64,000 nucleotides of DNA, taken from contig CAYXVE010000001.1 of assembly GCA_964468435.1 (NCBI GenBank), positions 124,001 through 188,000 of the forward strand. The letters run 5' to 3'. A model generated the notes under the pieces. That model was not told the DNA's origin. It saw only the letters and a program-made list of their open reading frames with translations, and made no database searches. A program made the position numbers and the translations under genes. Below, piece after piece: positions 53,894 through 62,228 of the stretch. How positions within the stretch are numbered: the first letter of the stretch is position 1; every line of letters starts with the position of its first letter. This DNA is from JBCCTX01 sp964468435. GTDB taxonomy: Bacteria; Bacteroidota; Bacteroidia; J057.

Positions 53894-54583
53894 ATGAAAA
53901 ATTTTATTATTGGGATTTTTGTTTTAGCAATGAGCCCTGTGGTACAGGCACAGGATGTATTTGAAGGGGTACAATCATTTATGCGCAATGAAGAGGGAAA
54001 TGCGCTATCTGTGGATCTTATGGGGCAGAAAAAAAATATAGAAGATGTATTGGAAAAGAAATTCAAGATGAAGACGGGCATGAAGTCCCGCTCGCGGAAA
54101 GGTGTTAAGGCTTTTGAGATGGCACGTATGCTGGACATCTCTTCCCGGCAGTTGGATTATTACTATACTGTTGAGAACAAAAAGGGAATTAATAATACGT
54201 ATACGGTACGCCTTTTTATCAAAGACGGAAATAAATTTCTCAACACTGAAACATATCCTGAAGAAGTGGATGCTGCACGCGAAATCCTTGAAAATTTACA
54301 ATATGAAACGACTGTCTATGAATTTGAGCTAGCTATCAATGAACAGCATGAAATCCTGAATGAGGTGATCGAGAATCATAGAAAAATGGTCGAAGACTCG
54401 ATCAAGCTAGATGCTAAAATGGATGACCTCCTAAAAGATATGGAAAATAGCCGGAATGAATTGCAGGAACAGATCGTAAAAATCGAACAAGAGCGCCTGA
54501 GGCTTGAAGCCTTCAAAGAAGAAATGGATGAATATATTAGAAAAGGCAGTACAAATGAAAACATGTCCAGAGGCAATAACTAA
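53894..54583 (+). CDS. Exported coiled-coil protein of unknown function
   Basis: A 229-residue exported protein with a signal peptide (MKNFIIGIFVLAMSPVVQAQ). Residues 20-140 contain a beta-rich region (QLDYYYTVENKKGINNTY, VRLFIKDGNKF), and from about 145 to 220 there is a heptad-rich alpha-helical stretch with charged residues (QHEILNEVIENHRKMVEDS, LRLEAFKEEMDEYIRKG) that predicts a coiled coil. No known domain is recognised. It is followed within 75 bases by a strong terminator, so it probably stands alone. Present knowledge gives no function; a periplasmic or surface scaffold is a guess. Confidence 0.7.
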   Translation: MKNFIIGIFVLAMSPVVQAQDVFEGVQSFMRNEEGNALSVDLMGQKKNIEDVLEKKFKMKTGMKSRSRKGVKAFEMARMLDISSRQLDYYYTVENKKGINNTYTVRLFIKDGNKFLNTETYPEEVDAAREILENLQYETTVYEFELAINEQHEILNEVIENHRKMVEDSIKLDAKMDDLLKDMENSRNELQEQIVKIEQERLRLEAFKEEMDEYIRKGSTNENMSRGNN

Positions 54584-54656
54584 GCCTGTAAGCTGAGCAA
54601 CTATTTCCTGGAATACTGTTAGACGTTGCAGGGTTTCCCAAAACAATTAGAAATTG

Positions 54657-54700
54657 CTTGGAGGACGTCCCAAATTTTGGGACCCCCTCCAAGTTTTTTT
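54657..54700 (+). terminator. Rho-independent terminator
   Basis: An outer 8-bp stem, CTTGGAGG (54657-54664) with CCTCCAAG (54686-54693), encloses a GTCCCA/TGGGAC inner stem and is followed by seven T bases. It ends the transcript of the exported coiled-coil protein, 74 bases after its stop, and isolates the AsmA-like gene downstream. Confidence 0.85.
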
Positions 54701-54788
54701 ACAACGATAGATAATGAAAGACGTATAAAAACTATCTTACTTGCCATGGAAAAATAACCCTCACAATCAAAAATTAAATATATTTCTG

Positions 54789-57700
54789 ATGAACCGCTGG
54801 CTCCGTAATGGAATAATAATCATATCTATCCTGGTACTCATTTTACTGTTGATCCCTATGTTGTTCAAGGGTAAAATTCAGCAATTCGTTACCAACGCTG
54901 TAAATCAAAATATCAAAGGAAATTTTTCGGTTGAGCGTATTGGACTTTCATTTCTTACCCGCTTCCCGCAAGCGCACGTATACATTGAGGACTTTACCCT
55001 TACAGGTATCGAATCATTTGAAGGTGATACCCTGGCACAGGGAAAGCGCCTGGATCTGATCGTTAATCCTTTTAGCGTATGGAGTAGTGATGGAATATCC
55101 ATTAATAAGATCATCGCTCAGGAGCCTCACATTCATGCTATCATCCTGGATGATGGTCAGTCCAACTGGGATGTAGCCAGGGTCGACACGTCTGCTGTCG
55201 AAAAATCTGAGGGTGAACCTGCCTCATACCGGTTGAATCTCAAATCCTATGAGATCCGCGACGCAGTAATCGTATATGAAGATGCGATTACGCCCATGAA
55301 CATTTTAATCGACCAGCTCAATCACAGTGGTTCAGGTGCATTTACAGAAGTGGATTACGATCTAAAAACCCAGACTGAGATTCAGGAAGTTACAGTGGAT
55401 TACCAGGGTATAAAATATCTCTCCAGGATGATGGTTGTTGCAGATATAGATATGCATGTTAATGCGACTGACGACATCGTAGTAGAGCTGCTCGATAATG
55501 TAATATACATTAACGATTTGGGCGTGAACGTCGATGGACAGACTATTGTAGGGGAGGAGATTATAGGATTGGATCTCAGTTTTTCTGCAGCTAAAAAGGC
55601 TTCTGTGAAAAGTATATTTTCACTCATTCCTGGAGCTTACACCCAAGATTTTGATGAAGTAAAGACCCGTGGCAATCTGTTATTCAACGGCATGATTAAG
55701 GGAAATTACAGTGAAAATCAGCTTCCCGGATTTGACATAGCTCTTCAGATCGATGAAGGTATGGTGCAATATCCGGATTTGCCCAGGGCTATTTCGGATA
55801 TCAATCTTGATCTCAAAGTTGAAAACCCTGATGGCGATCTGGAAAATACGGTGTTTTTGATTAATCAGTTTGATGCAAAGATGGGAGATGACCCTTTTCA
55901 TGCGGTGGCAGAAATACGGGGACTGAACAATATGTTTATACAAGGCGAGATGAATGGCGTCTTGGATTTGGGACAGTTGTCTCAGGTCGTACCAATAGAG
56001 GGTAATGAACTCAGAGGTATGCTCAGTGTAGATGCAGATGCTGAAGGGTATTACAATGAGGCACAAGGTACTTTCCCGGGAGTAAATGCGCGACTGGAGA
56101 TGGTAAATGGGTATGTTAAGCGTGCAGACTATCCCGATGCTGAGCTGAAAGAGATACAATTTGAAGCAATAGTATCGGATGTAGATGGGCAGATGAGTAG
56201 TGCAAAATTTGAGATGCCCGTTTTCAGTTTTGATCTGGGGGGAGAACAAATACAGGGAGCATTGACCGTACAGGATTTCAATGACCCCGTGTATGATCTG
56301 AGTGCAAAGGGTAATCTCGATTTGGAAAAACTCATGAAAATTTATCCCTTGGAGGGTATGGATTTAAGGGGTCGCGTAGCGGTGAAAGACTTCAATACCA
56401 GGGGACGGCTTTCAGATGTGGAGGCGGAACGCTATGACCGGCTTCCTACCTCTGGCGATGTATCTGTGAGTAATATTTATTATGCAAGTAATGAAATTCC
56501 GCATCCTGTATTCATTGAAAGTGGTCATGGGAATTTTACACCCGAAAGACTTGAATTAGACAATGTCCTAGGGAAAACTGGAGATACCGATTTCAACATC
56601 AATGGATATCTGGAAAATTATCTAAGCTACGCACTTATGGGAGGGGAGGAATTGTCCGGAACCTGGATACTGAAAAGTAACAGGGTTAACATCAATGAAT
56701 GGATGACAGACGCAGTAGAAAAATCTGGAGGTGAATCAGATGAGGCTGCTGAGCCTTATGGTGTAGTTCCAGTACCTAAGGGCGTAGATATGCTGATACA
56801 GGCAGTTATTGGACAGGTCGATTATCGCAATCTTTCACTCAAAGATATGGAAGGTATTCTCACTGTAGCCAATCAGGAGGTAGCAATGGAGGGACTTGCC
56901 TTCGGCATGCTTGGAGGCCAGATCTCCATGAGAGGTAATTATGCGGCCCAGGATATTGATAATCCTAGTTTCTCATTTGACCTGGACGTCAATCGTCTCG
57001 GATTTTCGGAAGCTGTTCAAAATCTTATCCTGGTTGAAAAGTTTGCACCTATTGCCAGATTAGTTCAGGGCTTTTTTAATACGCGGTTAAGTTTGAAAGG
57101 TAGCATGGACGAAAATATGTACCCCATTCTGGAAGATATTACCAGTGAAGGAGTTTTTGAGGTAATTGAGGGTAAAATAGCTGATTTGCCTATTGTAAAT
57201 CGCATAGCTACGAAGACTAAATTGCAAAATATAGCGGAATTGACTCTTGATCATGTGAAGGGAGAGTTTACTATACGAGAAGGATCTGTGTTTTTAGATC
57301 CTTTTACCATTCAGAAAAATGATATTCAGATGACTTTTGCAGGGAGTCAGAATATCTCCGGAAGTTTGGATTACACCGTACAACTGGATATGCCTAAGGG
57401 CAAAGCAGGGGAGGCTGTTTTTTCAGCACTTTCAGATGTAATCGGTCCATCTGTAGCTGCACAGGATTCTATTTCTTTGCTGCTGAAAGTGGGAGGTTCG
57501 CTTAAAGATCCATTAATCACCAGTGTAGAAAGCCAGACTGTGAGCCGGGTAAAGGATCAACTGGTAGATCAGGCAGAAAATAAATTGGAAGAAAAATTAG
57601 GTAAAAATATTGAAATAGATCGCGAAAGTCTGAAAAAATCCATCGAGGAGGCTGGACAGGCAGGTAAAGATACGCTTGAGCAAAAGATTGAAGAGGGAAA

Positions 57701-57878
57701 GGAGCAGGTAAAGGATTCTATTTCAACAATGGCTGACGAGAAAAAGGAAGATATCATAGAAGAAATTGATCAGACAATTGAAGAAAAAATAGGTAAGGAA
57801 GGCAAAGATAAACTGGATGAACTAAAAAAGAAGTTTGGTTTTCCTTCCGGGAAGAAGAAACAAAACAATGATCACTGA
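54789..57878 (+). CDS. AsmA/TamB-related envelope protein
   Basis: A 1029-residue protein from the ATG at 54789 (TTG at 54741 would add a poorly conserved N-terminus). After an N-terminal membrane anchor (IIIISILVLILLLIPML) follows the AsmA domain pattern: NIKGNFSVERIGLSFLTRFPQAHVYIEDFTLTG, and a long beta-rich repeat region (LSFSAAKKASVKSIFSLIPG, LDLGQLSQVVP, the C-terminal DIQMTFAGSQNISGSLDYTVQLDM). AsmA-like proteins bridge inner and outer membrane to move lipids. The last 100 residues are rich in Lys/Glu (EEKLGKNIEIDRESLKKS and on) and form a helical tail not usual in AsmA. The terminator ahead separates it from the preceding gene; gyrB follows after 65 bases. Confidence 0.88.
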   Translation: MNRWLRNGIIIISILVLILLLIPMLFKGKIQQFVTNAVNQNIKGNFSVERIGLSFLTRFPQAHVYIEDFTLTGIESFEGDTLAQGKRLDLIVNPFSVWSSDGISINKIIAQEPHIHAIILDDGQSNWDVARVDTSAVEKSEGEPASYRLNLKSYEIRDAVIVYEDAITPMNILIDQLNHSGSGAFTEVDYDLKTQTEIQEVTVDYQGIKYLSRMMVVADIDMHVNATDDIVVELLDNVIYINDLGVNVDGQTIVGEEIIGLDLSFSAAKKASVKSIFSLIPGAYTQDFDEVKTRGNLLFNGMIKGNYSENQLPGFDIALQIDEGMVQYPDLPRAISDINLDLKVENPDGDLENTVFLINQFDAKMGDDPFHAVAEIRGLNNMFIQGEMNGVLDLGQLSQVVPIEGNELRGMLSVDADAEGYYNEAQGTFPGVNARLEMVNGYVKRADYPDAELKEIQFEAIVSDVDGQMSSAKFEMPVFSFDLGGEQIQGALTVQDFNDPVYDLSAKGNLDLEKLMKIYPLEGMDLRGRVAVKDFNTRGRLSDVEAERYDRLPTSGDVSVSNIYYASNEIPHPVFIESGHGNFTPERLELDNVLGKTGDTDFNINGYLENYLSYALMGGEELSGTWILKSNRVNINEWMTDAVEKSGGESDEAAEPYGVVPVPKGVDMLIQAVIGQVDYRNLSLKDMEGILTVANQEVAMEGLAFGMLGGQISMRGNYAAQDIDNPSFSFDLDVNRLGFSEAVQNLILVEKFAPIARLVQGFFNTRLSLKGSMDENMYPILEDITSEGVFEVIEGKIADLPIVNRIATKTKLQNIAELTLDHVKGEFTIREGSVFLDPFTIQKNDIQMTFAGSQNISGSLDYTVQLDMPKGKAGEAVFSALSDVIGPSVAAQDSISLLLKVGGSLKDPLITSVESQTVSRVKDQLVDQAENKLEEKLGKNIEIDRESLKKSIEEAGQAGKDTLEQKIEEGKEQVKDSISTMADEKKEDIIEEIDQTIEEKIGKEGKDKLDELKKKFGFPSGKKKQNNDH

Positions 57879-57904
57879 TACGTGGATTTATCTGCGAAAT
57901 TAGT

Positions 57905-57912
57905 TATCTTTG
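57905..57912 (+). promoter_or_regulatory. Putative -7 box of the gyrB promoter
   Basis: TATCTTTG matches TAnnTTTG, 32 bases ahead of the gyrB ATG. The -33 TTTG is not obvious; the box itself is a perfect match. Confidence 0.45.
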
Positions 57913-57943
57913 AAAGAATATACATTTTTATTTTGTTGCAAAT

Positions 57944-59926
57944 ATGAGCGAAATCACAACGCCTATCAACGAATACTCTGCGAGTAATATTCAAGTTTTA
58001 GAGGGTATAGAACACGTCCGGAAGCGGCCTTCCATGTATATCGGGGATGTAGGAGAACGTGGATTGCATCATCTCGTGTATGAAGTGGTAGATAATTCTA
58101 TTGACGAGGCAATGGCTGGATATGCGGAAAACATCCAGGTGATTATCCACGATGACAATTCGATAACAGTGAGAGATGATGGCCGTGGCATACCGGTTGA
58201 TATTCACGAGAAGGAGGGTCTTTCGGCGTTGGAACTGGTAATGACACGCCTGGGTGCAGGTGGAAAATTTGATAAAGATTCGTATAAAGTCTCAGGAGGA
58301 CTTCACGGTGTAGGAGTATCTTGTGTAAATGCATTGTCAGAAAAGTGTGAAGTCAGGGTTTATCGTCAAGGCCGTTTACACTATCAGAGGTATGCAAAGG
58401 GAGTCGCTGTCGGATCTGTTGAAGATCTGGAGCCTACATCAAAACAAGGGACAGAAACGCATTTCTGGCCTGATCGCTCAATTTTTTCTGTTGTACATTT
58501 CAAATACGAAAAACTAGCAGAACGGCTTCGTGAACTTGCCTACTTGAACAAGGGCGTAAAAATCACGATAACAGACCGTAGAGAGGTCTTGTCCGAAGAA
58601 GATTTGCGCAAATATAAAGTTGAGGAAGGAAAGTACCGTACATATACCTTCTTCTCTGAAGGAGGGGTCAAAGAATTTGTAAAATTTCTTGATAAGAGCA
58701 GGACACCCTTACATCCCGAGCCGATATATATCACAGGAATTGATGACGATGAAACCACCCCCGTTGAAATTGCTTTGCAATACAATTCCTCCCATATGGA
58801 AAATCTCCATTCTTATGTCAATAATATCAATACGCACGAGGGAGGTACACATATATGGGGATTCAAAAAAGCTCTTACTCGTACGCTGAAAAACTACGCA
58901 GAGGTAAATGGTTTACTGAAGAAAGTTAAATATGATATAAGCGGGGATGATTTTCGCGAAGGACTAACGGCTGTTATTTCTGTAAAGGTCATGGAACCTC
59001 AGTTTGAAGGACAGACCAAGACCAAACTGGGTAATAATGAAGTAACAGGTGTCGTTGAGTCGATTGTCAATCGCGAATTATCCTATTTTCTGGAGGAAAA
59101 TCCCAATGTGGCTAAGCAAATTATCAATAAGGTACTCTTGGCTGCTGAAGCCAGATATATGGCTAAAAAAGCCAGGGAAGCCGTACACAAGAAGAGTAGT
59201 CTGGTCAGTGGAGGACTTCCTGGGAAACTGGCTAGCTGTACTAGTAAAAATCCTGGTCAATGTGAGATATTTCTGGTCGAGGGTGATTCTGCCGGAGGTA
59301 GTGCCAAGCAAGCGCGTATGCGCGAGTTTCAGGCAATTTTGCCGCTAAGAGGTAAAATCCTGAATGTGGAAAAAGCACATCCTACCCGCATATATGAGAA
59401 TGAAGAAATCAAAAATATCATTCTGGCACTGAGGGTAACAGGCATTGGAGAAGGGGAGGAAATGTCCCTGGAAAAATTGCGCTATCACAAAATCATCATC
59501 ATGACTGATGCAGATGTGGATGGCAGCCATATCCGTACCTTATTGCTTACATTGTTTTACCGATACTTCCTCCCCCTGATTGAAGCCGGACATGTATATA
59601 TCGCTATGCCACCATTATATCAGGTCAGAGTCGGTAAAAGATTCCGTTATTGCTGGACAGAGGAAGAACGTGCGGAAGCGGTACTGGAACTCGCTGATGG
59701 AGACGAAGGAAAGGCTTCCATACAGCGCTATAAGGGCCTCGGCGAGATGAATCCTGATCAATTGTGGGATACTACCATGGATCCTGAACGCCGCACCTTA
59801 CAACAGGTAACTATAGAAAGTGCAGCACAGGCAGATCACGTGTTTTCCATGCTAATGGGTGATGACGTAGCTCCCCGCAGGGACTTTATCGAGCAAAATG
59901 CCAAGTATGCAAATATAGATGTGTGA
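57944..59926 (+). CDS. gyrB: DNA gyrase subunit B
   Basis: ATP-binding subunit of the type II topoisomerase that introduces negative supercoils. It has 660 residues: GHKL ATPase (EHVRKRPSMYIGD, EVVDNSIDEAMAG, VRDDGRGIP, GGLHGVGVSCVNAL), transducer domain with the QTKTKLGNNEV motif, and Toprim (EGDSAGGSAKQAR, DADVDGSHI), ending with the GyrB-type C-terminus RYKGLGEMNPDQLW. GGSAKQAR and length support GyrB over ParE. The start is the ATG at 57944. The stop TGA abuts the stop of the following porin-like gene, on the opposite strand, together spelling TGATCA. Confidence 0.96.
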   Translation: MSEITTPINEYSASNIQVLEGIEHVRKRPSMYIGDVGERGLHHLVYEVVDNSIDEAMAGYAENIQVIIHDDNSITVRDDGRGIPVDIHEKEGLSALELVMTRLGAGGKFDKDSYKVSGGLHGVGVSCVNALSEKCEVRVYRQGRLHYQRYAKGVAVGSVEDLEPTSKQGTETHFWPDRSIFSVVHFKYEKLAERLRELAYLNKGVKITITDRREVLSEEDLRKYKVEEGKYRTYTFFSEGGVKEFVKFLDKSRTPLHPEPIYITGIDDDETTPVEIALQYNSSHMENLHSYVNNINTHEGGTHIWGFKKALTRTLKNYAEVNGLLKKVKYDISGDDFREGLTAVISVKVMEPQFEGQTKTKLGNNEVTGVVESIVNRELSYFLEENPNVAKQIINKVLLAAEARYMAKKAREAVHKKSSLVSGGLPGKLASCTSKNPGQCEIFLVEGDSAGGSAKQARMREFQAILPLRGKILNVEKAHPTRIYENEEIKNIILALRVTGIGEGEEMSLEKLRYHKIIIMTDADVDGSHIRTLLLTLFYRYFLPLIEAGHVYIAMPPLYQVRVGKRFRYCWTEEERAEAVLELADGDEGKASIQRYKGLGEMNPDQLWDTTMDPERRTLQQVTIESAAQADHVFSMLMGDDVAPRRDFIEQNAKYANIDV

Positions 59927-60439
59927 TCAGTCAAAAAGCGTATACAGTACTCCGAGCTTTACGGAGGATTGATCTATTCCACCAATAGTCAGTTTACCTT
60001 CGACAAACGCATGTAATCTGTCGATTAACTGATACCTTGCGCCAGCACCGATATTTACGCCAAATTCATTGGTGTTCTCAGTATCTGTCTGCCCCTGGAA
60101 GGTTAACTCATTTTTGCCAAATGCCATCCCCAAGCCAGCTAATGGGTATAAATATAATTCTTCTGCGATGTTGAAATGAAACTGAGCATCAACTTCTACG
60201 ACTGAAAACCTTACTTTAAAGTTCGAGCTTCGTTTGGATTCATTTTCAGGAGCAAAAAAAGTAACACCAGGAGATATACGCAGTTTTTCCCCGATAGGAA
60301 ACATCAACTGGGCATTTATGCCAAATTTACCCTCATCTCGACTCCCCAGGACAATTCCTCCTCCGCCCAGCAATTGAGCGCAGGCAATGTGGCTGGTGAT
60401 CAACAAGCAAAGCATAGCCAAAAAGACAGAAAACCTCAT
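59927..60439 (-). CDS. Outer-membrane beta-barrel (porin-like) protein
   Basis: A 170-residue exported protein with a signal peptide (MRFSVFLAMLCLLITSHIACAQ) and alternating amphipathic strands (GKFGINAQLMFPIGEKLRISPGV, FNIAEELYLYPLAGLGMAFG, VGARYQLIDRLHAFVEG), ending with a terminal aromatic-type LYTLFD, as in small 8-stranded beta-barrels (OMP_b-brl family). The ATG is at 60439, two bases after the hpf stop, so it probably belongs to the rpsU-xerC-hpf transcript, which is an odd place for an envelope protein. The function is unknown. Confidence 0.8.
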   Translation of the reverse strand: MRFSVFLAMLCLLITSHIACAQLLGGGGIVLGSRDEGKFGINAQLMFPIGEKLRISPGVTFFAPENESKRSSNFKVRFSVVEVDAQFHFNIAEELYLYPLAGLGMAFGKNELTFQGQTDTENTNEFGVNIGAGARYQLIDRLHAFVEGKLTIGGIDQSSVKLGVLYTLFD

Positions 60440-60441
60440 GA

Positions 60442-60747
60442 TTATTCTTTGTAATTTTTTAATTTCTCATTATGCTTTTTTATCTGAGGTTGAACTTTGC
60501 TGACGCACAAGTCAATAGCCTCTTCAAAAGTGTTACCCGTCTCTTTAGCTACAATAAGGTTGCCAGGTACTTTCATTTTTAATTCTACCCACATTTTTTC
60601 CTGCCCGTCCATATGCTCTTTTCTCAGAATAGCTTCTGCATGAATGATTTTGTCATGAAAACGCTGCATCTTATCGACTTTGTTCTCCAGGTAATCCTTG
60701 ACAATATCTGATGCGGTGAAATGAATAGCTTGTATTGTTAATTCCAT
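60442..60747 (-). CDS. hpf: Ribosome hibernation-promoting factor, short form
   Basis: A 101-residue protein of the HPF/RaiA family (pfam S30AE) that binds the 30S decoding region and keeps ribosomes inactive in stationary phase. It shows the start MELTIQAIHFTASD with DYLENKVDKM, and the central VELKMKVPGNLIVAKETG, with no C-terminal dimerisation extension; so it is the short type, needing RMF-type partners or acting alone. The start is the ATG at 60747, three bases after the xerC stop. In Bacteroidota the rpsU-xerC-hpf order is conserved and fits here. Confidence 0.93.
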   Translation of the reverse strand: MELTIQAIHFTASDIVKDYLENKVDKMQRFHDKIIHAEAILRKEHMDGQEKMWVELKMKVPGNLIVAKETGNTFEEAIDLCVSKVQPQIKKHNEKLKNYKE

Positions 60748-60750
60748 AGT

Positions 60751-61665
60751 TTAATTATGTGTTTTTTTCTGCGAACGTGGATGAGCTTGCTGGTGCACTG
60801 CCTTCAATTTACGGATGGTATTGTGAGTATAGACTTGTGTGGAGGCAAGACTTGTATGCCCGAGAAGTTCTTTGATCGCATTGAGGTCGGCTCCCCTGTC
60901 TAGTAAATGCGTAGCAAAAGTATGTCTTAGTACGTGAGGGCTTTTCTGGGATGCATTGCTGGCCAGGCTAAGATACTTGTTGACGATACGATAAACGAGT
61001 TTGGGATAAAGTGGCGCTCCATTGGATCTCATAAAAAAATGATGCCGATAATCCAGCTCGCTCAATTTTAATGCGGCGACGTACTTTATGATGGCCTGTC
61101 TTACATGCTTCCCAAAGGGTACAATTCGCTCTTTATTACCCTTACCCCAAATACGGATATTTCCCCCCAGTAAATCAATGTTCTCTGTTTGTAAATTTAT
61201 TATTTCACTTCTCCTTAAGCCGCAACCATACAGAATTTCCAGTATACAATAGTCTCTAATACCCTCAAATGAATTGGGGAATGTAATTTGATCCAGCAAG
61301 TGCTCTGTTTCCTGCTCTTTGAGATACACGGGGAGTTTTTTTTGATTACCTACAGATTTTAAGCCCGTACAGGGGTCATGTGATATCTGGGTAGTTTGAA
61401 GAAGAAATCTGAAATAAGCTTTGACGCTGGATAGCTTTCGCGAAACGGTCCTGCTTGTCAATCCCTTACTTTTGAGTGATCCCATCCAACCCCTGAGCAT
61501 TTTAGTATTTATGGTATTGATATCTAAAGGATCATACAGATCCTGGTCAAATTGTGTGGAGAGGAATGTAGCCAGATTATTTAAATCAGTAGTATAAGCC
61601 CTCACTGTTTGAGGACTATACCCCTTTTCAATCTTCAGATATTTTTCAAATGCAAAATTTAGCAT
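60751..61665 (-). CDS. xerC: Tyrosine recombinase of the XerC/XerD family
   Basis: Site-specific recombinase that resolves chromosome dimers at dif. The 304-residue protein has the N-terminal core-binding domain (LNFAFEKYLKIEKGYS, TVRAYTTDLNNLATFL) and the catalytic domain with GCGLRRSEIINL (Arg), the Lys in IWGKGNKERIVPFGKH, HVLRHTFATHL (His/Arg), LLGHTSLASTQVYTH (His, active-site Tyr). All five catalytic residues can be seen. Start ATG at 61665. It lies 141 bases after rpsU, with two small inverted repeats in the gap, and three bases from hpf. The same family contains phage integrases; the housekeeping context argues for XerC. Confidence 0.93.
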   Translation of the reverse strand: MLNFAFEKYLKIEKGYSPQTVRAYTTDLNNLATFLSTQFDQDLYDPLDINTINTKMLRGWMGSLKSKGLTSRTVSRKLSSVKAYFRFLLQTTQISHDPCTGLKSVGNQKKLPVYLKEQETEHLLDQITFPNSFEGIRDYCILEILYGCGLRRSEIINLQTENIDLLGGNIRIWGKGNKERIVPFGKHVRQAIIKYVAALKLSELDYRHHFFMRSNGAPLYPKLVYRIVNKYLSLASNASQKSPHVLRHTFATHLLDRGADLNAIKELLGHTSLASTQVYTHNTIRKLKAVHQQAHPRSQKKTHN

Positions 61666-61677
61666 TACAGGACTCTA

Positions 61678-61773
61678 AGTATATTAATCAATATACTAAA
61701 GTATCTGTATCCATACAATATTAGAAAAGAGTTTGGTGGATAAATACATCTGGATAATAAAAGGATATTATCC
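61678..61773. repeat. Two small inverted repeats in the rpsU-xerC gap
   Basis: AGTATATT (61678-61685) pairs with AATATACT (61690-61697) over a four-base loop, 13 bases before the xerC start. GGATAAT (61752-61758) pairs with ATTATCC (61767-61773), nearer rpsU. Neither has a T-run on the minus strand, so they are not standard terminators; they may bind a regulator or process the rpsU-xerC message. Confidence 0.45.
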
Positions 61774-61806
61774 GGAATATATATTCAGGCTTCTGTGAAG
61801 AAGGTG

Positions 61807-62001
61807 CTAATAGTTTTCTGAAGCGTAGTGGTTTTGTCTGTTTACAGCTTTTTTGCGCTTTTCTTTACGCTCTACAGAAGGCTTTTTGTAGAACATACGT
61901 TCTCTTACCTCTTTCAACACACCAGTTCTTTCAAACTTCTTCTTGTATCTTCTCAGGGCTTTATCTATAGATTCCCCTTCTTTAACTCTTATGATCAGCA
62001 T
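61807..62001 (-). CDS. rpsU: 30S ribosomal protein S21
   Basis: Small basic ribosomal protein near the 3' end of 16S rRNA, involved in initiation. It is 64 residues, with the S21 pattern MLIIRVKEGESIDKALRRYK and KKFERTG, VRERMFYKKPSVERKEKRKKA; the C-terminus is Asn/Gln rich. The start ATG at 62001 gives a normal length. The promoter upstream is described separately. It heads the leftward rpsU-xerC-hpf series. In Bacteroidota S21 has been linked to the choice of mRNAs without Shine-Dalgarno sequences. Confidence 0.95.
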   Translation of the reverse strand: MLIIRVKEGESIDKALRRYKKKFERTGVLKEVRERMFYKKPSVERKEKRKKAVNRQNHYASENY

Positions 62002-62026
62002 AATTGTCTATTTTTATTCTAAGTAG

Positions 62027-62058
62027 CAAATATACGTCGCTATTTTATTATACCCAAA
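62027..62058 (-). promoter_or_regulatory. rpsU promoter of Bacteroidota type
   Basis: On the minus strand TTTG (62058-62055) is followed after 20 bases by TATATTTG (62034-62027), matching the -33 TTTG and -7 TAnnTTTG elements of Bacteroidota at the expected spacing. The transcript would start near 62020, about 20 bases before the rpsU ATG. This is the best promoter match in the window. Confidence 0.7.
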
Positions 62059-62228
62059 CAGGATCTTAGGACTTTATGAAATTGAAACCCTGGAGACAGA
62101 CCTCCAGTGGTAAAGGAGATTTGATAGATCTGCTATGTATATTCTACAATTAATTATACCTGATCGTGAAATTTTGTTACTTTGCAGTTAAACAAAGTAA
62201 TCTTTGTCAATTAAGAAACCTCATAGAT

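Noticed and set aside
59927..62001. tRNA genes expected next to hpf and tuf in Bacteroidota
   Set aside because: No cloverleaf-like sequence with a GGTTCGAATCC-type arm was recognised around hpf or elsewhere; the hpf-side neighbour is a porin-like gene and gyrB.
62161..62210. TTACTTTGC and TAATCTTTG near fbaA as promoter boxes
   Set aside because: Both deviate from TAnnTTTG by spacing, and no -33 element is at the right distance.
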